A stretch of 64,000 bases of DNA from the NCBI GenBank assembly GCA_038501625.1, contig JAZAYU010000013.1, positions 6,944,001-7,008,000 of the forward strand, given 5' to 3'. This document shows, piece after piece, positions 37,801 through 49,800 of this stretch (positions are counted from its first letter, which is position 1; each line of letters starts with the position of its first letter). The DNA is from Corbicula japonica. Taxonomy: Eukaryota; Mollusca; Bivalvia; Venerida; Cyrenidae. The notes beneath the pieces were generated by a model. It was not told the DNA's origin. It did not search any database and was given only the letters and a program-made list of their open reading frames with translations. A program made the position numbers and the translations under genes.

Positions 37801-40800
37801 TCTTTCAATTAATTTAAATTATTTAAAACTGAAAAACAAAATGTGATTTTGATCGGTTTGCATTTACAAGATGGTAGGACTTGAGTGACTTACAGCGGTG
37901 ATGTTGAGAAGTTTGGCTCTGTATTTTGATGGTAGATATTCTGTCAGCAATGCAAACCTGAAGATGAAACCAAATGGATCATAACTTCTGTCTTGGTCAT
38001 GGATGTCTATACTAAATCTTTATGTGGAGTGATGATTTCACTAATACCCTGCCCCCATTCCCAACCCTTTCCTTCATATATGCGCATTTTATGCATGTGC
38101 GACCGGTGATGATCCAGACCAGCAGGCACATCCGCACTGGTCATATTTGGGTCAGAAATAACCTAACAAATCAAAAAGAAAGCGGTTTAGATCTTGATCA
38201 GATGGCGCAGATGTGAGGCTGATCTGGATCTAAACTGTTCGCCATGCAATAAAGGTGTATATGTGGAGGAAAGGGTTAAGCACCTGTCATCAACAACATT
38301 GACACTTGACCAATCGAGTTCATGTAACATACAGCATCAATATGTGTCATTCCAATTATTGGTCATTGGTGAAACTTGTTAACTCACTGTATATAAGTCA
38401 GAGGGTAGGATGTTGCACTGCATCCGAAGATAGTTAAGCGACGACAATGTTGCATTGGGATAAAAATGGCGGTTTAGTGGGCATTTTTTTTTAAATAAAA
38501 CAGATTTACTTTGCGAGGTAAGTGCCTTCATACTATAATTAATTTAAAGTCCACCTGTGCATTCTGTGACCAGATGCCTAAGTTACCCTCGACACTTTGT
38601 TTCAGGCACGCAGGTTTTGTAACAAAAAAGTTATTGAAGGTTTTACACAGTAAAGGTAATGTAAACACACCAAAAATATGGTATTTTAGGCTGATCTTCA
38701 GACATCTGGGCACTTCCATATTGTGTTTTAGCATTTTATAAAGTCAAAATAACATATTCCTTTTTCTTCTTGGCTCGTCCCCAATAAGCAATAGGTTAAA
38801 AAAACATGCCATACATTAGGCTCCAATGTTATAATATTGAGATTGGAAACCAGTCTTAAATCTCAAGCATCTGATTGGCTGAAATGGCGACTGATTGATT
38901 CTCAGTTGGGACCAGTTGTGCAAATATTGTATTGACTTACGACTGAGGTGAACCAGCCATTCCACCACCAACAAGACCTCGCAGTATGAGAACCCACACA
39001 TAGGAGGGGCTGAAGGAAGTCAGAAGCCCAAAATAACCAATCCATAATCCCACCATATACAGCGTCTGAAAGTATAAAAACAACTTTATATACACCAGTT
39101 GTCCTAATTGAATATTGGCAGAGAAACCGTGCACCATTCTCCTTACTAGATTGTTGTGTTTTTTTCCCAAAATGCTATGTAGGTCACATGCTTAAATGCT
39201 GTAAACATTGATTGTTGTTAATTCAGTATACAGCAGAGTTACATGTTAATACATTGCAAATGGCACAAATACAATTGGAATTTAAAAGTGCAATAAAAAG
39301 ACTCACTGCTGACCAAATTGTTTTGTGAAGCAATGTTTAATATAAAATCTGGACAGAAAAAAAATGTGATGGATAGACTGACAGAAGAATGGACAAACAG
39401 AAAGTTGGATGGACAATAACAAAACAATTTTCTGCCTTAAGATGGGGATGAAAAGGTGATATCTATTAAAAATGTAGTCAAAAGTTATGAAACTTTCCTG
39501 TATTATTTTATTTTGATGTTATTAAACAGTTATGTGATATTTCAAAGAGATATCCTGAAAATTTTCTGAGAAATTGTGGATTTAAACAAACATTCCTAGA
39601 TTAAAAAAGGGGGCATAACTGTAACAAAATGCAGTAAAGAGTTAAGAAACTTGTCCCAGTTCTTGCTACTATGATGTCAGATAACTGCATATAAAGTTTC
39701 AAAACCCCACTTGGCTTGAATGGTTACTGTGGTTAGTGATCATAAGAATATGAATTTACAATCATTTACCATATAAATATGATACAGGACAGACTCTATG
39801 ATAATTATTATCTTATCTGTCTCAAACACCAGGAACCAATATTATTTTAAGGGCTTGACCCAATAGTTAGTTTAGATAATGATAAAAAGGCTACTATTAA
39901 GAGACTATGGGATTTATAATTAATGTAGTGGTCTATAACCCATTGATTTCTCTGCTTTATAAATAGAAAACATGTCATTCATTTTCAGAAAATAATCAAG
40001 CATTTGCAGAAAATAGAAAGTGTGTCAAGAGGTATGATAAATATAATATATGATAAACATACAAGATAAATAAGGACTACACTGAATAAAGGATAGTCTA
40101 AAGAGGTATGTTTTAACTCTTGGATCTATTTTTGAATGTGCATTCAATATTTACTGCAGTCTATAATACTTTAAACTTTGGTAAATAGGACACAAAATTA
40201 ATGCTGATATCATTTTCCTAAATAGAATCTACAAGGAAGTGCAGTAAAGGTGAATTGCATTTAAATACACTACAGTCAACCCTGTATTAAGCAGCCACCA
40301 AGGGAGGGACAAAAAGTGGCTGCTTAACGCATGTGGCTGTTTAAGACAGGTAAAAATAGGAAAAAAATGTCAGTTTAGGACATATTTAAACTGGCTTTTT
40401 AAGGAAGGTTTGAAGGTTTAACTGTGTATTTTTTCCTTGGTTTTCTTAAACATTCATGAGAATGAGAAATAATGTTATGTACCTGTTTAACAAGTATGTT
40501 TATAAGTACAATTTTAACCAGTTCCAGCATTCAATCCATTCCAGCACATTTTATATAACTTGAGTTACAAAATCAAATTTGTTAAGAAATCATTGTGTTC
40601 TAGTTACTAGTAAATTAATGTAATGTTTCTAGAGCCTAGAACACACAAATAATTCTTAACAAATTTTCCATTTATAAATCAATATGATTAACTGGTTCCA
40701 GAACAGATTGAATGCCGGAACTGATTAATTGTCTGTCATAATACAGTTAATATATTCAGAAAATAAATAATTTGTGTAAAATCTTACTCTGACAATCTTA

Positions 40801-43800
40801 ATTTGTGTGCATCTAGTCTTAACTATCTTAACAACTACAATTTATGTCCTTGCTTTCTACTTGAAAATATGTTGGTTATATTTTCCTTTAGACAAAAAGT
40901 CTGAAAAGGCACTTAAAAATTGGTACAGCAATATTTAAACACTCATTACATTTTGCTTTGTGGTCACAAGTGTTCAAATCATGCCCAACTCCATGTTTAT
41001 CTAAATCTTATGATACTCTGTTTATTCTGTGATTTTCAGTCATTTTAATAAATTTTAAGTTTAAAGTGTTATTGAAAGTCAAATTCATTGTTTCTACATG
41101 AAACTGTAAACAGTCATAAACTTTTGTGTAAAAATTGGACATAAGCTTTTTGGATATTAATTATTATGGAGTTACAGTTGGAAAATAAAACAAAAAGTTT
41201 AAGGGTAAAATTTTCCAGTCATTATGAATTCATTGCATTTTGATATTTTATCACATAGATGAAAAGGAAACTTTGAAAGCAATTGAACACATCAAATATC
41301 AAAATACTGCAGGCTTGGTTTAACTCAGCCTGTTCATTAAAGCAGTAATGCATATTATTGTCCATGTCGCCTAGACCCAGGTTGTGTGCAACCCTTGATT
41401 TACACAATTTTTATTATCTTGCTAAGTGATAACATGTAAATAAATCTGTATAAATCTTTTAACTAAAGATTTTGCCATCTTATTAAAAGTTTATAGAGAA
41501 ATAGAGCAAAGAGCATTTGTATGTTGTACAGAGTGTGACAGATATTTCTGTCTGGCAGAAGAGATGCCATGGATTATGGGATGAAACTATCCTAATTACC
41601 GGTATATGATGATTTCTTTTGAGAAAACAAATGATCAGAATTTCAGTATATTTTAGCATTATGTTTCAACTGTCACAACATAATCATTTTGACAATAAGT
41701 CAGCAATAGCTATTCAGTCATTAACATTAAATCTGATAAATTCAATATTTTTCAGATAAGGATGGTGGCGTTCCAAAATCTCAAAATTGTATGAGCATTC
41801 CAAGGTGCCGTACTAGCTGATTTAACACGATGTCTGAAACCCGAAAATGTGATATATGTGACCCAAACACCAAACATTCCCAAAATGCTGTCTATTTCTG
41901 CAAAGAAGACAGACAGAATTTCTGTCTTTCATGTGCTACAACCCATCAAAACATTGCTACCACTGCCAGACATCACTTGGAATGTCTGCTTCCCTCAGGA
42001 AATCATGTTCCCTGTCTGCACCGAAATCAGCAATCTTTCTACTGTGAGAAACACGCTGAAGCTTGCTGTACAGAATGCAAAATATCTGGACATGAAGATT
42101 GTCTTCATTTTGTTAAAACAATCACAGATTTTCTAGATGAAGAAAACAACTCTAAAGCTTGCGGGATTGAACTGCTGAGAAATTTAGACACAGCAAAGAA
42201 AGAAGTTGAAAAAATGCATAAGAAATCCGAAAAGACAGAACAAGAATGGGAAAATAAACTCCAGTCTGAACTAAGTGTAATGAACAAGGCTAAAGAAGAA
42301 CTTGAACAGAAGATAAAGACCAAAGCTAATTACCTCAAAGAACACTTGAAGAAACGAAGAGAGGACTTAACAAAAAAAGTAATTGCAATTCACAAGGCTT
42401 CCACTGAAATTAAACAGGATTTAGAAAGCTTAGAAAATAAGAAATTGACACAAACAGAAAAGGTTCGTCAAATACTTCATCTTAAACAAATTTTAAAACA
42501 ATATAAAAGTTTAATGAATTTAGATCTGGTGGAGACACAGATGGCTTTTCTAAAAACAGTTGAACATGACTTTGAAGCAAACCACAATGTCAGCGATTCC
42601 TTGGCTAAATTCCTCGACTCAATCCAATCTTTAACAACAACATCCTATATGTTTCATGAAAATGAAAAAGAATTGGGTGCAGACAATGCAGAAAATGTTT
42701 TGGACAGAGATATAACTAATGTTAAAGAAAGAATAAGAACTCAGTCAGAAATGATTATCAGAACAAAAGAGGAGGTTAAAACTAGACCAAAGTCTGCATC
42801 AGAATCCACATCATCTGGAGATCAACCTCAAAGCAAGAAAAGGTTAGGCGAACTAAAACAAAGAAAAACCATTGAAGAGTATGAGAGCCTTGTGCCTAAG
42901 AATGAGAAAGAACCAATTCAAAGTATCCCGATTCAGTCGCAGTGTCAAATGAATATTAAGGTACCTGAAGATACAGTTCCAAGTGGTATCACAGGAATCA
43001 CTAAACTGGATGATGGATACCTACTCATGGCTGATTATGAAAATACCAAACTGAAACTGTTTGCTCCATGTGGTGACTTCAAGGGTCAGCTAATGTGTGA
43101 ACACAAACCAAGGGACATGGCTTACATTGAAAAGAATAGAGCACTTGTTAACTTTCCTATAGCCAAAAAGATACATTTTGTTACAGTTAAAACTGAGACA
43201 GAAACCAATAAAAGGAGCATTATTCTTGGAGACAAGATAGAAGTATTTGCAAAGTGCTGTGGAATATCTGTTCACAACAACAAGATATATGTTGCCACTC
43301 AAGGACCAAATGAAATTCTTATTATGAGTATGGAAGGGGTAATTGAAAAGACAGTAGGCGGTGAAAGCATATTTGAAAGAGCTACATATATATCAGTGGA
43401 CCCAGATTCAAGCCTGATCTACATATCTGACCCAAACAGAAAACTCGTGATAGGAATGAATGAGGAAAAGGAAATAAGGTTCACATACAAAGTAGAAAGG
43501 CCCCATGGGATTGTGTGCGCTAACGATGGCATTTTTGTGGCTGATTGGCATTGGGAAGATGGATCAATCCACTTTGTCAGCAAAGATGGAATTATGGAGC
43601 GCATTCTAAAGGTGAATAACTGCTATTGCCCACAGAAACTGGTCTACTACAAAGACAGGAACACTCTGCTTGTAACGCAGTGGCAGAATGATACACTGAC
43701 TACTGTTTATTTGGGAGAAAGTAGTGCAATCTCTTAGAATATAAGTGCTGATATGCTGTCTGCTTCTAACACAGTGGCAAAATGATACACTGACTACTGT

Positions 43801-46800
43801 ATATTTGGGAGAAAATAGTGTAATCTCTTGAAGTGCTGAGATGAGCACCCCTATAGCTCACTGTTGGAATCAAAATAGCAACAAACATATATATTCATAT
43901 AAGAATATAGTACACTACTGGGAGATGGCAAACTGTGGAGAAAGCTTTAGGTGTAATCTGTAAGATTCGGTGGCAAAAAGTGTTCCTGAACTTGGAAATA
44001 CAGTATTACTAGATCTACAAAAAGGGAAAGTAGGCAAATTCTATGCTGACTACATAGTTTCCATTATATCTGAAAAAGATGATTACCATTTTTCAAAGAA
44101 ACATTATACATGTACCACAAAGGTTTATAAGTACAATTGAAGTAACATATTTATTTTTAAATCTTTGGATAAAAATAATGTTTTGTCTATAGCTTTAGTT
44201 AAGTAACATAGATTTTTTGTGGCCCTTAATTTTTTTGTTTATTAAATATGTGCAATATTCATGTTTTATGAACGGAACACGGTCTATAGTTTTTGACAAA
44301 TGTTACTGTGTATGCATGCATTGGGGCTTGTGAATGTTTTTTTCAATAAGACAACAAGGTAAAGCATGTGCAATAGTGCAAAAGTGAAAAAAATAATGTG
44401 GATGACTGCTCTGATACAGTTGATTACTGATATGCAGATGTTCATGTGAAATCACTTTAAAGCAAAAGTGTTCTTACTGAAATTTGTTGTGGCATTCATA
44501 GCATTCCAGGGAGAAATTTCAAAATGTTTACATTAAATTTTGTAAAATCGTTTCCTGAACCAAGATAAGTTGTTGATATTTACAGTTTTTAATAGAAGGT
44601 AAACAGGTAAAAGTACTATATTTCCTAGGCATATCACATCTCCTCGATAGGGCCGTGACGAATATCTAATTATGTACATGACTGTTATCAGTTACATACT
44701 GTATAATTATCATGTGACTGTCTACAGTCCAACCTGTGCTACAGACCACCTGTCAACAAAGACCACCTTTAGGTACGAGTCAATACTGTATTTTATTTGA
44801 CCCACAGACTGATTTAAATAACAGATCCACCTGTTAACAAAGATCCCCTGCTTTGAAAGACCACTTCTGGGTTTAACCCACAGTGGTAATTACAGACAAG
44901 TTTATCGGTCAAACTCTTTAATTATGTATGTGAAAGTTTAGTTTTCAGTAATTATAAACACGAATGTCTCATTATCTATAACTTAGTTTTTAATTCTGTG
45001 ACATACTGATAAATTATATACACGAATGTCTCATTATCTATAACTTACTGTATAATTCTGTAACATACTGATTAATTATATACACAAATGTCTCGTTATC
45101 TATAACTTACTGTATGATTATGTACACGAGTGTCTAGTTAACATACTGTATTATTTATACTAGTTATTATTAATGATAACTAGACAGTCAAAAAGTGAAC
45201 AGTGCAGATCCTGATCAGATGAATGTGCCTGATGATCTGGATCTACACTGTTTGCTCATGCCATAAAGGTGTACATATGGAGGAAAGGGATTTAGACCAT
45301 TATTGTGACAAGTTGCCACTTACAATTTTTGGTCATTACTTGTTAGTTTGTTATATAACTTATACAGACATGAGAATATCCAGGTTGTAATGAATACATG
45401 ACAGTTTGAAAAGCAAACAAATACTTTTTCCTACACTCACCATATTTTCATTACAAGGATTTTGGACTCAACACTCAATGACTCTGTCCCTGGATGCTAC
45501 ATTTTCAAGCAAATTCAAACATTGCTGATATTATCATCTATTTTTTATTTACTATTTTAAAACAAAATTGTTTGTAGACAAATAATTTTTTATTGTAAAA
45601 AAATTATTGATCAAATAAAAAACATGACTGTGTAATGAAGTCATGTCTGTTTACAAACCCAGTATAGGCAGACAAGGAAGTTTTCATCTTTTTCCAAAAA
45701 TACTGCCTTTATAAAAAAAGGTTCACTAAGTGCAATTTTTATACAGTGGCCACCAATTCAAAAGTTGATGAGAACTGCATTCAGTATGAAGAATTTCTTA
45801 AAACACTGAAGAATTTCTTAAAACACGTAGTGTAAGTTGTTCAAAGTTTCTGAACAACTAACAGTATGTTCAAAACTAAGGAAGTCTAGATCATGTAGAT
45901 CCACTTAGAAAATTATATAGTGGAGGATAAAATGTTTGTGCTCTCAGACATTCACTAAAAATTTCGATTATGGTTAGATTTTGGCTTGCCACCAAAACAT
46001 CAAACACGATGCGGGTCACTTATTTTTTTAATGGAGAAGTAGCGCGGAAAAGTATAATTGACAGAACGTTGTTCATTGTTAATCACGCCTTCAGGTTGCT
46101 GTAATTTAAGCCACACCTTTTCTTATTGTTTCAACATCCGCAAGGGGAATCGTACAGCGACAAAAATTTGATTGACAGCAAAACCTAATTTGGAAGAAAA
46201 ATACAGAGTCTTTTGATTGGAGTGGCAGTTCTAACAGTTATCGAATGACATAAAATGTGGTTGGTGTCTTGTGAAGTGCTGCAGTGCAACAGGTGTTTAG
46301 GGAGATTGCTCACTGGGTCAAAATCTAACTGAAATCAAAATTTGTTGCAATCATACAATATCATATGAGGACCAGTCTTTTTATTTTGCAGGTTTGCTAG
46401 ATGTTTTGTAAAGAAAACTGATTATAAGCAATGATATTAAACCCCTAACTCTATATATATGGATTTTATCAGATGTGCAACAGTGTAGATCCATCACTTC
46501 TAACCTTGGTCAGAAATAATAGGTTGTTTATGAATCCAAAAGTGTAGATCCTGATCAGACAGCACAATGTGCCAGCTGATCTGCATCAAGTCTGTTCACC
46601 CATGGGTAACAGCCATATATATATCCCATGGAGTAAAGGATTAAATGCATGTTCAATGAAATTCACCATCATAAATGGACCTTGGAAAGCTGAATTGATG
46701 GCCTGTTCTAAAAGTAACCTTGTATGATGTTGTGATCAATTATTCTCACTGTTCTATTTATTATTATCCCTTTCCTCCGCATATACACATTTTTACTGTC

Positions 46801-49800
46801 TGATCAGGATCTGCACTGGTCGCATTTTCGTCAGATATAACCTAATGGATCGAAAAGCGAACTGCAGATCTTGATCAGACAGCATGGATGTGGCAGCTTA
46901 TCTGGATCTACACTGTTTGCCCACACAATAAAGGTTGTCTCTGGAGGAAAGGGTTATAAATGTATTCTATTTATGATATAACTATTTATTTTATAACAAA
47001 ACATGACTGTATTGTTACATGACAAAGATTATATAGTTATTTGGTTTCTTGACAGGGAATGTGAGGATATATTGCCGGTCTGGGTGTCATATTACCCGAG
47101 CCACAGGCGAGGGATAATATGACACCCAGACTGGCAATATATCCTCACATACCCTTTCAAGGAATCAAATAATTGTTTTATTATACTGCAAAGACTTTTT
47201 CATACAAATTAATAAGAAAACATCGATTTTTCGATTATTTCGCTTATTTAATGCCGAACGGCTTATTTCCCCTCTGAGAACCTCAATAATTACATGTCTG
47301 ACGTCATTACTTTACCTGCATGACGTAACTTCTTTAGAAATTGAATGGACTATCCATTTGATTTTTATTCTCAAAATTTGAGAATAATCTGATCGTTTTC
47401 AACGTTAAAAACATAACAGAAATATTTTTTGTAACAATTTTAGTAATCCATAAGCATACCGCTTTTTATAATTTACAAGATCGGCTTCAAATTATGCATT
47501 TTTACGGAAATTCAAAACAAAATGGCGGACGACAACAAGAGGTGGGAAGCCAGACGGGGAAATTAAGGCATGTGCAGTACATATCTACGGCCGATTCGTA
47601 AATACGGATATACATCAGCGGCAAATTATCCAATCAAATTCAAGGAAATTTCTTTGCAGTATAATAAAATATTTTACATGACAATGAATATGCCTTTATG
47701 CAATTTGATATGCTATAAGCAGTGTGATATGCCATATGAAGTGTGATATGCCATATGCAGTGTGATATGCCATATGCAGTGTGATATGCCATATGAAGTG
47801 TGATATTCCATATGCAGTGTGATATGCTATATGAAGTGTGATATGCCATATAAAGTGTGATATGCCATATGCAGTGTGATATGCTATATGCAGTGTGATA
47901 CACCATATGAAGTGTGATATGCAATATGCAGTATGATATGCTATATGCAGTGTGATATGCCATATGAAGTGTGATATGCCATATGCAGTGTGATATGCTA
48001 TATGCAGTGTGATATGCCATCTGCAGTGTGATATGCAATATGCAGTGTGATATGTCATGTGCAGTTTGACGCACCAAATGCAGTGTTATATGTCATGTGC
48101 AGTTTGATACGCCAACTGCAGTGTGAATTGTCATTTGCAGTTTGATACGCCAAACGCAGTGTGATATGTCATGTGCAGTTTGATATGCCAAATGCAGTGT
48201 GATATGTCATGTGCAGTTTGATACGCCAAATGCAGTGTGATATGTCGTGTGCAGTTTGATACATCAAATGCAGTGTGATATGTCATGTGCAGGTTGATAC
48301 ACCAAATGCAGTCTGATATGTCATGTGCAGTTTGATACACCAAATGCAGTCTGATATTTTTTGTGCAGTTTGATACACCAAATGCAGTGCGATATGTCAT
48401 GTGCAGTTTGATACACCAAATGCAGTGTGATATGTCATGTGCAGTTTGATACACCAAATGCAGTCTGATATGTCATGTGCAGTTTGATATGCCAAATACA
48501 GTCTGATATGTCATGTGCAGTTTGATACACCAAATGCAGTCTGATATGTCATGTGCAGTTTGATACATCAAATGCAGTCTGATATGTCATGTGCAGTTTG
48601 ATACACCAAATGAAGTCTGATATGTCATGTGCACTTTGATATGCCAAATGCAGTGTGATATGTCATGTGCAGTTTGATACACCAAATGCAGTGTGATATG
48701 TCGTGTGCAGTTTGATACACCAAATACAGTCTGATATGTCATGTGCAGTTTGATACACCAAATGCAGTGTGATATGTCATTTGCAGTTTGATGCACCAAA
48801 TGCAGTGTGATATGTCATGTGCAGTGTGATACACCAAATGCAGTGTGATATGTCATGTGCAGTTTGATACACCAAATGCAGTGGGATATGTCATGTGCAG
48901 TTTGATGCACCAAATGCAGTGTGATATGTCATGTGCAGTTTGATACACCAAATTCAGTGTGATATGTCATGTGCACTTTGATGCACCAAATGCAGTCTGA
49001 TATGTCATGTGCAGTTTGATACACCAAATGCAGTGTTATATGTCATGTGCAGTTTGATATGTCAAATGCAGTGTGATATGTCGTGTGCAGTTTGATACAC
49101 CAAATGCAGTCTGATATGCCATGTGCAATTTAATACACCAAATGCAGTGTGATATGTCATGTGCAGTTTGATGCACCAAATGCAGTGTGATATGTCATGT
49201 GCAGTTTGATGCACCAAATGCAGTGTGATATGTCATGTGCAGTTTGATACACCAAATGCAGGATGATAGGCCACTTAATAATAGGATCGGGTTTAGTACA
49301 TTGATAAATATCAACAACATTTCTGCCAGACTCAGATTTACGTAATTCTCAATTTTGTGCAATATCATTTATGAAAATTCTTACCCGAACTGTAATGGAA
49401 TAGCTTTTCCCTCACCTTTAGCTTGCATTTTACTCGCACTATATGTGTTACAAACAGAAATACAAATAAAGACAGACATTGGCATAAATCAAGTTGTTGT
49501 GTTTTTAATTATTTAGTAGTGCTGTAAGTGTCTATCTATATGGACAATCAACATAGCTATGATGATGTGTAAAATATTCTCAAGGTGACCATACCATGTG
49601 GTTTGTGACATTATTTTAGGCATTACGGCAAGAAAAAACTCATTGATTCAAATGTACGAAGCCTTTAAGTATTTTATTATTTCAACATTTTTGACGAAAT
49701 TTAGCACAGTCTAAGGAGAAAGTTTAACACTCCCCACGGGTCAGAAATACGGGTGTCACATTGTGTCTACTTTTGTTTGTTATTCGGGGCAAACACTGAA

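Larger units (their letters stand above)
43832..47030. other. SVOP intron right of the B-box gene: scattered repeats, no gene
   Basis: It includes the B-box 3' UTR. A CAGTCCAACCTGTGCTACAG .. CACCTGTCAACAAAGACC stretch at 44720-44890 looks like the end of a DNA element. A 62-64-bp unit (AATGTCTCATTATCTATAAC) is repeated three times at 44935-45130. Half of a TTAACCC-type palindromic MITE lies at 45190-45295. Nothing coding. Confidence 0.45.

Noticed and set aside
47640..48799. Several minus-strand ORFs (145, 120, 108 and 70 codons)
   Set aside because: Translations of the 19-bp repeat (recurring [18 protein letters not shown] pattern); no start context or gene structure.
47696..49265. CRISPR array
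   Set aside because: Units are contiguous and both halves of the 38-bp unit are repeats; there are no unique spacers.
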